Assembly: GCF_017813395.1 (NCBI RefSeq)
Contig: NZ_JAGIZB010000002.1
Span: forward strand, 124,001 to 188,000
Reading direction: 5' to 3'
Origin: Pararoseomonas baculiformis
Lineage (GTDB): Bacteria; Pseudomonadota; Alphaproteobacteria; Acetobacterales; Acetobacteraceae
Length of the DNA stretch: 64,000 bases
The translations under genes and the position numbers were made by a program. The notes under the pieces are model-generated. The model saw only the letters and a program-made list of their open reading frames with translations. It ran no database searches and was not told the DNA's origin. Shown here piece after piece: positions 18,942 to 26,962 of the stretch (the first letter of the stretch is position 1; every line of letters begins with the position of its first letter).

Positions 18942-19709
18942 ATGCAGCTCACCCTTGCAGGCCGTCGCGCCCTCATTACCGGGGGATCGCGCGGCCTCGG
19001 CCTTGCGACCGCCCATGCGATGGCCGGGGCCGGGGCCCGCGTCGTCCTCATCGGACGGGACCAAGCGGCCCTGGATGCCGCCGCGGCCTCGATCCCCAGC
19101 AGCACGCCCGTTCGGGCCGACATCGCCACCGCCGAGGGCTGCGAGCACGCCTTCCGCGCCGCCGAATCCGCCCTGGGCGGGATCGACATCCTGGTGAACA
19201 ACGCGGGCACCTCCAAGCGCGGCCCCTTCACCGCGATTTCCGATGCCGAATGGCAGGCCGATCTGGACCTGAAGCTCTTCGCGGCCATTCGCCTTGCCCG
19301 CCTGGCCTGGCCCGGCATGGCGGAACGCCGATATGGCCGCATCATCAACGTGCTGAACACCGGCGCGAAGGCGCCTCCGCCCACGGGCGCGCCAACGGCC
19401 GTTTCCCGTGCCGCGGGGCTGGCGCTGACCAAGATCCTGGCCGGGGAGGGTGCGCCGCTGGGCATCAACGTCAACGCGCTCCTTGTCGGCAAGATCGACA
19501 GCGACCAATGGGTCCGCCGCCACGCTGCCGACCCCGGCGGGCAGAGCTACGAGGAATGGATGGAGGAGGCGGGGCAATCCATCCCCATGCGCCGGATGGG
19601 GCGCGCCGAGGAATTCGCCGCCATGGCCCTGGCCTTGGCCTCCCAGCCCGGCGATTACGTCACTGGCACCGCCATCAATGTCGATGGCGGCGCCTCGCCC
19701 GTGACCTGA
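18942..19709 (+). CDS. Short-chain dehydrogenase/reductase homologue with altered active site
   Basis: A 255-residue SDR. It has the cofactor loop GGSRGLG (14-20), NNAG at 86-89 and a C-terminal INVDGGAS typical of FabG-like members. The catalytic YxxxK is not present: the aligned segment reads PTAVSRAAG, giving T152 and R156, and the usual Ser before it is in NVLNTGAK. The protein may use a different mechanism or bind without reducing. GGAGG lies 8 bases before the ATG. It ends 12 bases before the aspartate-dehydrogenase-like gene, so the two are very likely an operon and work on related compounds. Confidence 0.85.
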   Translation: MQLTLAGRRALITGGSRGLGLATAHAMAGAGARVVLIGRDQAALDAAAASIPSSTPVRADIATAEGCEHAFRAAESALGGIDILVNNAGTSKRGPFTAISDAEWQADLDLKLFAAIRLARLAWPGMAERRYGRIINVLNTGAKAPPPTGAPTAVSRAAGLALTKILAGEGAPLGINVNALLVGKIDSDQWVRRHAADPGGQSYEEWMEEAGQSIPMRRMGRAEEFAAMALALASQPGDYVTGTAINVDGGASPVT

Positions 19710-19721
19710 CCGGAGATTCGC

Positions 19722-20528
19722 TTGGAAAAGACCGTCGCCATCGCGGGCCTGGGCGCCATCGGCCTGGAAGTCGCCCGGGCGCTGGACAAGGGGGTGGACG
19801 GCCTCCGCCTCGTGGCCGTTTCCGCGCGCGACCAGGCGAAGGCCGGAGCCAACCTCGCCGGCTTCTCCGGCAGGCCTCGCCTGCTGCCGCTCGAAGCCCT
19901 GGCCGACGAGGCCGAGATCGTCGTCGAATGCGCCCCGGCCGCCGTTTTCGCGCAGGTGGCCGGCGCCGCCATCGCGCGTGGCCGCATCTTCGTCCCTGCC
20001 TCGGTCGGCGCCCTCCTGCCGCGCATGCATCTGGTGGAGGAAGCCCGCCGCAGCGGCGCCCGTATCGTCGTGCCAACCGGCGCGCTGCTTGGGCTGGACG
20101 CGGTCCGCGCCGCCGCCGAGGGCTCGGTCGAGAGCGTCACCATCGAGACCCGCAAGCCGCCCCGTGGCCTCGAAGGTGCTCCCTATCTGGCGGAGATGGG
20201 CCTCGACATGGGGGCGGTCACCGAACCCATGCTGGTCTTCAAGGGAAACGCGCTGGAAGCCGCGCGCGGCTTTCCGGCCAATGTGAACGTGGCGGCCGCC
20301 CTCGCCCTGGCCGGGATCGGGCCCGAACGCACCATGGTCGAAATCTGGGCCATACCCGGGCTGGCCCGCAACACCCACACCATCCGCGTGGAGGCCGCAG
20401 CGGCCCGCTTCACCATGAGCATCGAAGGCGTGCCTAGCGAAACCAATCCTCGCACCGGCAAGCTGACGCCGCTTTCCATCCTGGCCTGTCTGCGAGGGCT
20501 CGTCTCAACGCTGAAGGTGGGTAGCTGA
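19722..20528 (+). CDS. L-aspartate dehydrogenase-like protein (NadX family)
   Basis: 268 residues from a TTG start with GGAG about 7 bases upstream. The N-terminal Rossmann domain carries GLGAIG (9-14). The C-terminal aspartate-dehydrogenase domain carries the conserved motif GLARNTHTIRVEA, which holds the catalytic histidine. NadX oxidises L-aspartate to iminoaspartate for NAD synthesis. However, no nadA or nadC is beside it, and its pairing with an SDR recalls catabolic or secondary-metabolism homologues, so the true substrate is open. Confidence 0.82.
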   Translation: MEKTVAIAGLGAIGLEVARALDKGVDGLRLVAVSARDQAKAGANLAGFSGRPRLLPLEALADEAEIVVECAPAAVFAQVAGAAIARGRIFVPASVGALLPRMHLVEEARRSGARIVVPTGALLGLDAVRAAAEGSVESVTIETRKPPRGLEGAPYLAEMGLDMGAVTEPMLVFKGNALEAARGFPANVNVAAALALAGIGPERTMVEIWAIPGLARNTHTIRVEAAAARFTMSIEGVPSETNPRTGKLTPLSILACLRGLVSTLKVGS

Positions 20529-20567
20529 AGCGGGGGGGGGGCGCTTCCACCTTCGCGTGGCGCGGGT

Positions 20568-21176
20568 CTATCCCGGCAGGTGCATGAAGTTTGCTGCGGC
20601 GCTCGCCCGGGCGATCAGCGCCTGCATCGCCGGGTTCTCATCCCCGCGCTCGGCGGTCAGCGCTTCCATCGGGCAGAAATACTCATGCGCCTGGGGCATC
20701 TGCGTGCGGGCGAAGCCGTCATATTGCCGCGCCTTCAACCCGTAGAGCACCCGCACGTCGCGCACCGGCAGCACCAGCGGGTCCATCGGCTCCCCCCGCA
20801 TCAGTCTGATCAGCTTCCAGCGCGGGGTCGGATCCTGCGCCTGAATGGGGGAGAGCAGCCAGGGAACCGGGCAGACGGCCAGGAGCGAGGTCGTGGAGGG
20901 GGCGAAGCGCGACCTCTTGTCCAACAGGTTCTGCAGGCTGGAGCAGGCTTCGATGCACAGGATATCCGCATAGGGGTCCGAGGCATCGGGCGAGAAATGG
21001 AGCCACAACCCATCCGGAAGGGTCCGCAGGCGGTTCGTTCCCGGCAGCTTCAGAAAGGGCTGGTTCGCGGTCTGCAGGTCCCCGGGCCGTGCGCGGAGCC
21101 AGGTTCCCGGCTGCTTTGCCGTGTGCGGTGCGCCGGGCGGGTGCTGTGGCCAGTTGCGAAGGCGCCGACGAACCAT
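20568..21176 (-). CDS. Protein of unknown function
   Basis: 202 residues from the ATG at 21176; the frame is open to a TTG at 21248. I do not recognise a family. The protein is soluble-looking, with no signal peptide or TM segment. It has a central stretch with PDGLWLHFSPDASDPYADI and a C-terminal third rich in Arg and Met (RDVRVLYGLKARQYDGFART). The C-terminal part resembles nothing I can name. The upstream DNA is distinctly AT-richer than the rest of the window. It carries a sequence similar to the candidate FixJ-type site upstream of fixK, so the two genes may share a regulator. Confidence 0.6.
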   Translation of the reverse strand: MVRRRLRNWPQHPPGAPHTAKQPGTWLRARPGDLQTANQPFLKLPGTNRLRTLPDGLWLHFSPDASDPYADILCIEACSSLQNLLDKRSRFAPSTTSLLAVCPVPWLLSPIQAQDPTPRWKLIRLMRGEPMDPLVLPVRDVRVLYGLKARQYDGFARTQMPQAHEYFCPMEALTAERGDENPAMQALIARASAAANFMHLPG

Positions 21177-21224
21177 CTCATCCAGGGACAAAGGTTGGAT
21201 ACGCACAGGCTCTGCAAGGCTCAC

Positions 21225-21258
21225 GGGAAGAATACCCCTACTCCGCAACTCTATGGAG
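21225..21258. promoter_or_regulatory. Candidate operator resembling the fixK upstream site
   Basis: The region holds GGGAAGAATACCCCTAC followed by TCCGCAACTCTATGGAG. It shares GGGAA, the octamer ACCCCTAC and a CGnAACT tail with the sequence at 2368-2396. It lies about 60-80 bases before the likely start of the unknown gene, a reasonable activator position. Confidence 0.35.
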
Positions 21259-21457
21259 AAGAACCGTTCACCGATGCGTTATCAAGGGAACGTTACGAAA
21301 ACAGATCGGGCGTAGAGATTAAAAATAAAGAAGTTATGGCAAGGTGACGGCAGGGCAGAGCAAAGCAACATGAAATTCGAATGAGAGTTAACTTCCTCCT
21401 TCATGGACTTGCGCGGAAATCTTCAGAGATAACTTCACCCAGATCCCGGGAGAATAA
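21259..21457. other. AT-rich intergenic segment
   Basis: About 200 bases of noticeably lower GC (runs such as GATTAAAAATAAAG) lie between the unknown gene and the citrate synthase terminator. No gene with a supported start is seen on either strand. Confidence 0.5.
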
Positions 21458-21487
21458 AAAAAACCCGCTCCTTTCGAAGCGGGTTTT
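21456..21487 (-). terminator. Rho-independent terminator of gltA
   Basis: On the minus strand a 9-bp stem (AAACCCGCT/AGCGGGTTT, loop of 8) is followed by a run of eight T residues. It sits 41 bases after the gltA stop. This is the best classical terminator in the window. Confidence 0.9.
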
Positions 21488-21528
21488 CAGTGTGACATCC
21501 CAGGGCCGGCGCCGGCCCTGGGGCGGGA

Positions 21529-22839
21529 TCAGCCGCGCTGGCCCATCGGCACGTAGTCGCGGTTCGTCGCGCCCGTATAAACCTGGCGCGGTCGGCCGAT
21601 GCGCTGCCCCGGCTCCTCGATCATCTCCTTCCACTGGCTCACCCAGCCCACCGTGCGCGCCACGGCGAAGAGCACGGTGAACATGTAGGTCGGGATGCCC
21701 ATCGCCTTCAGGATGATGCCCGAATAGAAATCCACGTTCGGGTAGAGCTTGCGCTGGATGAAGTAGTCGTCGCTCAGCGCGATCCGCTCCATCTCCATGG
21801 CCATGTCCAGCAAGGGCTCGTCCTTGATGCCGAGCTCGGCGAGGACCTCGTGGCAGGTCTCCTTCATGATCTGCGCGCGCGGGTCGAAGTTCTTGTAGAC
21901 CCGGTGCCCGAAGCCCATGAGCTTCACGCTGCTGTTCTTGTCCTTCACCTTGTCGATGAAGTCCGGGATGTTCTCGGGCGTCTTGATCTCGCCCAGCATC
22001 TTCAGCACCGCCTCGTTGGCCCCGCCATGCGCCGGCCCCCAGAGCGCCGCGATGCCGGCGGCGATGCAGGCATAGGGATTCGCGCCGGTGGAACCGGCCA
22101 GGCGCACCGTGGAGGTGGAGGCGTTCTGTTCGTGATCCGCGTGCAGCACCAGGATCCGGTCCATGGCGCGCGCCAGGATCGGGTTCACCTTGTATTCCTC
22201 CGCCGGCACGGCGTTGAGCATGTAGAGGAAGTTCTCGGCATAGCTCAGGTCGTTGCGCGGATACACGAAGGGCTGGCCGATCGAGTACTTGTAGGCCATC
22301 GCCGCGATGGTCGGCACCTTCGCGATGAGCCGGAAGGCCGCGATCTCACGCTGCCGCGGGTCCGAGATGTCCAGGCTGTCGTGGTAGAAAGCCGAGAGCG
22401 CGCCGACCACGCCGCACAGGATCGCCATCGGGTGCGCGTCGCGCCGGAAGCCGTTGAAGAAGTTCCGGATCTGCTCATGCACCATCGTGTGCATGGTCAC
22501 GTCATGCGTGAACTGCTTCAGCTGCCCTTCATTCGGCAGGTCACCATTCAGCAGCAGGTAGCACACCTCGGTGAAGCTGGACTTCTCCGCCAGCTGCTCG
22601 ATCGGGTAGCCGCGGTACAGCAGCACGCCCTCGTCGCCGTCGATATAGGTGATCTTGCTTTCGCAGGCCGCCGTCATGCCGAAGCCAGGATCGAAGGTGA
22701 AGATCCCGAGGTCGCCATAGAGCTTGCGGATATCCGCCACCGCCGGGCCGACGCTCGCCTGCACCAGCGGCGCTCGGCTGGACTTGTTCGTGCCGTCCAG
22801 CGTGATGGTGACGGAACCCGAATTGGAGGCGTCGCTCAT
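21529..22839 (-). CDS. gltA: Citrate synthase (type II)
   Basis: A 436-residue hexameric-type citrate synthase, the entry enzyme of the TCA cycle. The N-terminal beta-rich domain (SVTITLDG.. and [21 protein letters not shown]) marks the NADH-sensitive Gram-negative form. Catalytic motifs are visible as [11 protein letters not shown] (His), [12 protein letters not shown] (His) and [15 protein letters not shown] (His, with the downstream Asp region). The ATG at 22839 was chosen as the family N-terminus, although the frame continues upstream. It has its own terminator. Together with isocitrate lyase elsewhere in the window it supplies the glyoxylate cycle. Confidence 0.97.
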   Translation of the reverse strand: MSDASNSGSVTITLDGTNKSSRAPLVQASVGPAVADIRKLYGDLGIFTFDPGFGMTAACESKITYIDGDEGVLLYRGYPIEQLAEKSSFTEVCYLLLNGDLPNEGQLKQFTHDVTMHTMVHEQIRNFFNGFRRDAHPMAILCGVVGALSAFYHDSLDISDPRQREIAAFRLIAKVPTIAAMAYKYSIGQPFVYPRNDLSYAENFLYMLNAVPAEEYKVNPILARAMDRILVLHADHEQNASTSTVRLAGSTGANPYACIAAGIAALWGPAHGGANEAVLKMLGEIKTPENIPDFIDKVKDKNSSVKLMGFGHRVYKNFDPRAQIMKETCHEVLAELGIKDEPLLDMAMEMERIALSDDYFIQRKLYPNVDFYSGIILKAMGIPTYMFTVLFAVARTVGWVSQWKEMIEEPGQRIGRPRQVYTGATNRDYVPMGQRG

Positions 22840-23121
22840 GCGTTGATCCTCGCAGCCGGTGCGACCGGCCGTATGGGTGGAAGCGCGGTGCCGGGTGCGG
22901 CCAAAGGCCGGCCCCTTGCCGTCCCCGCGGGCCAGGACCCCCGGGATGATGCGCCGCAAGATAGGCCGGTGGCTGTTCTTGTCCATCCACCGGAACCGGT
23001 TCGTCCCTGGGATCGCCGTGACGTGCTGCGGGGCGGCGGGATGCCGTGCACGGTCGGTAACGCAACATTCAGCGGCATGATACGGGCCTGGAGCACGGGG
23101 CCGGGCCCCGCTGCCCATGCG

Positions 23122-23685
23122 TCAGCGGCGGTCCTGCCACTCGGCGGGCGCAAGCGCCCCGGATGCCCAGAGCCCACGCCCCGCCGCGCGCGCGGCCTGC
23201 TCCATCGGCGCCAGTTCCCCGCCATCCGCCAGCGCCCAGCCCGCGGAAACCAGCGCCCCGTTCAGGTCCACCCCCTCCGCCTCGCACTGGCCGAGGCCGC
23301 GGCCGAAGCGGTCCCGGCCGCGCACGCGGCAGGCCACCTCGCGCCCGGAGACAAGCCGGGACAGCGCCTCGGCCGAACCTGCCCCGCAGTCGAAAACCCG
23401 GCCCGCCCCATCGCGGCACGACTCGCCGCGCACCGGCGCCTCCAGCCCGCGCAGCCGCACGATGTGGTCGGAAAGCCGCAGCGTGTCTCCATCCACCACC
23501 CGCACATCGGCGGCCGTGGCAGCCCAGTCCTGCTCGCCCGGGGAATTGCCGAAGAGCTGGGTCGGCCCGCTCAGGCCCCCTATCAGCACCGCCGCACCGG
23601 CGCCTATGCCGAGCAGCAGCAGCAAGGGCCCACGCCAGGGGCGGGGGGAGTAGGCGGGGCGGAAGATGCGGCGACGAGGGTACAC
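23122..23685 (-). CDS. Membrane-anchored staphylococcal-nuclease-like (SNase) protein
   Basis: 187 residues. One N-terminal TM helix (PLLLLLGIGAGAAVLIGGL) is followed by an SNase-type OB fold (about 58-165). The segment DVRVVDGDTLRLSDHIVRLRGLEAP gives the metal-site Asp and first catalytic Arg, and RDRFGR gives the second Arg. The IDAPE motif that normally supplies the catalytic glutamate reads LEAPV here, so nuclease activity is doubtful. Four cysteines in the exported part (ESC, FDC, VAC, GQC) suggest disulfides in the periplasm. Confidence 0.78.
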   Translation of the reverse strand: MYPRRRIFRPAYSPRPWRGPLLLLLGIGAGAAVLIGGLSGPTQLFGNSPGEQDWAATAADVRVVDGDTLRLSDHIVRLRGLEAPVRGESCRDGAGRVFDCGAGSAEALSRLVSGREVACRVRGRDRFGRGLGQCEAEGVDLNGALVSAGWALADGGELAPMEQAARAAGRGLWASGALAPAEWQDRR

Positions 23686-23778
23686 TCGGCCTTGCCTAGC
23701 AAGGCCCGGCGCCCTGGCACAAGCCGGGTCTTGCTTCCTTTTGCCCGGGCAATCTGCCCGGCCCGGGCGGGGTTGGCG

Positions 23779-24300
23779 CTACCCCGCCATCTCCGGCAGG
23801 TCCCGCGGCTGAAGAAAGCGCACCAGGCGCGCCCGGCGCGGGCCAATGGAAGCCCAGGGCTCCTCGAGCGCGAACTCCGCCAGGGCGGCGGTCGGATAGG
23901 CCTCGGCCAGCGCCGCCGCCTCCGGGCCGGAAGCCGGGCCGGCCAGGTTCATCGCCAGATCATGCAGCCCAGGATTATGGGCGATCAGCAGCACGCTCCC
24001 GATCTCATCGGGCACCTCGCGCAGCGCATCCATCAGCCGCGTCCATGGCGCGAGATAGAGGTCGTCCAGCGGCTCCACCCTTGGCGGTCCATGCAGCGCC
24101 CCCAGCCCCTCAAGGGTCTGCAGGGTGCGGCGGGAGGAGGAGACGAGAACCAGCCCAGGGTGCAGGCCCAGGTCGCGCATGGCGGCCGCCATGGCCGCCG
24201 CCGCGCGGCGCCCCCGGGCATTCAACGGTCGGGCATGGTCCGAAAGGGCAGGATCGTCCCAGGCGGACTTGGCGTGACGCAGCAGCAGCAACTGACGCAT
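23779..24300 (-). CDS. SixA-like histidine phosphatase
   Basis: A 173-residue member of the histidine phosphatase superfamily. The phospho-acceptor motif is LLLRHAKSAWDD at the N-terminus, followed by SSSRRTLQT and the second catalytic His in LLIAHNPGLHDLA. SixA in E. coli dephosphorylates histidine phosphotransfer proteins; this group also includes small-molecule phosphatases, so the target is an inference. The ATG at 24300 starts exactly before the motif and is preferred to one 18 bases upstream. Confidence 0.85.
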   Translation of the reverse strand: MRQLLLLRHAKSAWDDPALSDHARPLNARGRRAAAAMAAAMRDLGLHPGLVLVSSSRRTLQTLEGLGALHGPPRVEPLDDLYLAPWTRLMDALREVPDEIGSVLLIAHNPGLHDLAMNLAGPASGPEAAALAEAYPTAALAEFALEEPWASIGPRRARLVRFLQPRDLPEMAG

Positions 24301-24413
24301 GGGGGTACCCTGCCACACTCGCCGCGCCCTGTCGCGGGGCGCTCCCCGCGGGGAGGCGGGGCGGGGGAATGAAGATGCGGCAAGCCTTCCGCACGAAACC
24401 GTGAAAACGGCCG

Positions 24414-25103
24414 CTAGCGACGCGGCGGCGCGTTCATCACCCGGCCCGGATCGCGCCAGGCCGGTGCGGCCGGTGGGGTGCGCGGCGCGGCGGGCAGGGC
24501 ATCCCGCGCCGCCTGCCCAGGGGAAACCTGCCCTTCCGTCACCCCCACGCTGATCCGCTGGAACGCGACCTGCGCCGTGCCGACCTGGAATCCGTACCAG
24601 GAGACCGCGGCACGGGAGATCGCCATGTCATCCGCGGTGCGGATGAACCATTGGTCGAAGCCCAGCCGCCGGCGCTTGCCGGAGAGGGTGAGCATGTCCA
24701 GCTCGTGCTCCAGCTGGAAGGCGCTGCCCCAGACCCTGCCGCGTACGGGGCCGGTCGCATCCGTCGCCTCGCCGATCCAGCTCGCGCCCGTCGGGTCGGA
24801 TTCGTCGCGCCGCAGCTGCCAGAAGCGCCGGTCCTCGAAGGTGTCGTCGTAGGTGAAGATCTCGTCAAAGGTCAGCAGCCTGCCATCCCAGGCGCCCACC
24901 AGCGTTGCGGTGAACCACCGCTCGATCGCGCCCAGCCGGGTCACGAACATCCCGTGGCTCCGGAACTTGCCCGCGAAGAACTCCTCGGGCCGGAAGGGCA
25001 GGCCCTTGCCCTGGAAGGTTTCCGGCGCGCTGCCGCAGCCGGGCAGGGCGGTGGCAGCGCCGAGCGCGGGCAGGGCGAGGAGAAACGGTCGGCGGCGGAT
25101 CAT
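24414..25103 (-). CDS. DUF3833-type lipoprotein
   Basis: A 229-residue probable lipoprotein. The N-terminus MIRRRPFLLALPALGAATAL ends in PGCGSA, a lipobox-like cysteine at 23. The body resembles the DUF3833 family: it starts FQGKGLPFRPEEFFAGKFRSHG and continues with short conserved blocks (FDEIFTYDDTFEDRRFW, AFQLEHELDM). The C-terminal 40 residues are Pro/Ala-rich. Function unknown. It is not obviously linked to its neighbours. Confidence 0.72.
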   Translation of the reverse strand: MIRRRPFLLALPALGAATALPGCGSAPETFQGKGLPFRPEEFFAGKFRSHGMFVTRLGAIERWFTATLVGAWDGRLLTFDEIFTYDDTFEDRRFWQLRRDESDPTGASWIGEATDATGPVRGRVWGSAFQLEHELDMLTLSGKRRRLGFDQWFIRTADDMAISRAAVSWYGFQVGTAQVAFQRISVGVTEGQVSPGQAARDALPAAPRTPPAAPAWRDPGRVMNAPPRR

Positions 25104-25450
25104 GATGGGGCGGACCATCCAGCATGCCCCGCTCCTTCGCCAGGGGTCCCGGGGCCACACCGCGGCACAATCCGCGGGGGCGGCAACCAGCACGCTGCCG
25201 GCCCCCTTACCCGATCCGCGCCGCGGCGCCGGGTGCGACAGCCATGCCCCGGGCCGGGAACGGCCTGGCCGGCGCGAATTCCCCGTGCCGAAGCATGGGC
25301 GCCTCTGCGGCACCCGCGTGCATCCTGCCGCGCGCCGCGCGTTACACCGGCTCCCCAGGAAGCAGCAGGGCTGCAATCGGAGAGCCGGCCCATGAGGCAA
25401 GCCGAATCCGCGAACGCGCTCCAGCGCGGCCTGGCGTCGCGGGGCTGAGC
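25104..25450. other. Intergenic region upstream of the antiporter gene
   Basis: About 350 bases without a supported gene. The only item of note is an 18-codon frame (25392-25448) that begins ATGAGGCAAGCC after CGGAGAG and ends 2 bases before the GTG start of the antiporter. It could be a leader peptide or chance. Confidence 0.4.
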
Positions 25451-26935
25451 GTGACGGCGCTGCACCTCATGGCCCTGCTGCTGGCCGCGGTCGGGCCCTT
25501 GCTGGCCCTGGCCCGGCTGCTGCGGCTGCCGGCCTCGCTCCTGCTGGTCGGGGTCGGGGCGGCCACGACCTTCCTGCCCTGGCTTCCGCCTGCGCCGGTG
25601 GATCCGCAGCTTCTGATCACCCTCTTCCTGCCGCCCGTCATCTTCGCGGCGGCGATCCGCGTCACCGTGCACCTGCTGCGTTTCTCTCTTGGCACCGGCG
25701 TGGCAATCGGGATCGGGCTGGCAGCCATCGGCATACCGGCCATCGCCCTTGCCGCCCGCGCGCTGCTGCCAGGGCTCGGCTGGGCGCCGGCCCTGCTGCT
25801 GGGCATCGTCGGCGCCCTGTTCGACACGCGCATTTTCCATGAGGCGGAAGGCCGCCCGCAGGTGCCCCGCGCTATCGCGGAAGCGCTGAAGGTGCGGGAG
25901 ATGGTCGCGCGCATCCTGGCGCTTGGCGTGCTGGCCCTGGTTCTCCAGGCGGTCGAGGAAGGTGCTCCCACGCCGCTGGAGGCGGCCGGCCTGTTTGCCT
26001 GGGGGCTGGTGGCCGGGGTGGCGGCGGGTGTCGTGCTGGGGCGGTGCTCGGTCTGGCTCCGAGGCCGAGTCGGCCCTGCGCCCGTGGAAATTGCGGTGTC
26101 CGTCGCGCTCCCCTTCCTCTGCGCCCTGACGGCGCAAGCGCTGGGCCTCTCCCTCTCCGCCACCATCATCGCGGCCGCCCTGACCGTGTCATCCAGCGAG
26201 GTGGACCGCGAAACCGGGCGGACCAGCACCTCCTCCGAGGCCCGGATCTCCGCCACCGCCTTCTGGGAGGAGGTGAGCCTGCTTCTCTCGGCCGTGCTCT
26301 TCCTTCTCGCCGACCGGGCGCTGCCAGGCGCGCTCCAGGCGCTGGGGTCCTGGCCACTCTGGCAGACAGCGGGCACGGCGCTGGCGCTCGTGCTGCTGAT
26401 CCTTGGCCTGCAATTCGCCTTCTCCTACCTGGCTGCCTGCCTTCCGGCCCCGGCAGAGGCGCTGCGGGAGCGGGAGGAGGAGGCCGGAAGGGCGATCACG
26501 CGGCTGACGGCCGCCGGGGTGATGGCCTGGGCCTGCACCCCTTCCATCCTGGGCATCGTCATTGCGCTCTCCGCGCCGCAGGGCATGGAGGACCGGGGGC
26601 TGACCCTGGTCGTGGCCGCCTTCCTGATCGTCGGCGCGGTGGTGGTGCAGGGGCTGACGCTGCGAAGCGCGGTGCGCGCGGCCTCGCTGGGGAACCGGGA
26701 GGAGGAGAAGCGGGAGGAGCGCCTGGCCGGCCATGTCGCCGCCCGCGCGGCGGAGGGCGAGCTGGATGGCGGCGGCGGGCTGGAAGCCGTGCGACGCGCC
26801 CTGCTGCGCCTACGCGAGGAAAACCAGATCGGCGACGAGATGCTGCAGAAGATGCTGCGCGAGACGGATCTCAGTGAACGCGCCGCCGAGGGACCCGCCG
26901 CGGCGCTGCCCGGGGCTGGCCCGCCCAATCCCTGA
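25451..26935 (+). CDS. CPA1-family cation/proton antiporter-like protein with atypical core
   Basis: About 494 residues with 11-12 hydrophobic segments and a hydrophilic C-terminal tail (about 410-494). The FLPPVIFAAAIR segment (59-70) is the family hallmark of CPA1 exchangers. The two core ion-site motifs of the family, TDP on helix 5 and the GESxxND stretch on helix 6, are not recognisable. The corresponding region (117-165) reads GALFDTRIFHEAEGRPQ and EALKVREMVARILALG. The tail resembles the CPA1 C-terminal helix (ALLRLREENQIGDEMLQKML). Transport activity is therefore uncertain. The start is GTG at 25451, the first in frame before the first TM. Confidence 0.75.
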   Translation: MTALHLMALLLAAVGPLLALARLLRLPASLLLVGVGAATTFLPWLPPAPVDPQLLITLFLPPVIFAAAIRVTVHLLRFSLGTGVAIGIGLAAIGIPAIALAARALLPGLGWAPALLLGIVGALFDTRIFHEAEGRPQVPRAIAEALKVREMVARILALGVLALVLQAVEEGAPTPLEAAGLFAWGLVAGVAAGVVLGRCSVWLRGRVGPAPVEIAVSVALPFLCALTAQALGLSLSATIIAAALTVSSSEVDRETGRTSTSSEARISATAFWEEVSLLLSAVLFLLADRALPGALQALGSWPLWQTAGTALALVLLILGLQFAFSYLAACLPAPAEALREREEEAGRAITRLTAAGVMAWACTPSILGIVIALSAPQGMEDRGLTLVVAAFLIVGAVVVQGLTLRSAVRAASLGNREEEKREERLAGHVAARAAEGELDGGGGLEAVRRALLRLREENQIGDEMLQKMLRETDLSERAAEGPAAALPGAGPPNP

Positions 26936-26962
26936 AAGACGGGGCAGGCCGCCGGCATTGCC

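Noticed and set aside
20532-20541. A run of ten G residues just after the aspartate-dehydrogenase-like gene
   Set aside because: It lies beyond the stop codon and alters no reading frame; a phase-variable tract would be expected inside a gene or promoter. It may also be a sequencing-prone tract.
21850-24372. 840-residue plus-strand frame over citrate synthase and the SNase gene
   Set aside because: It spans three genes that are clearly coded on the other strand; no motif is present in the translation.
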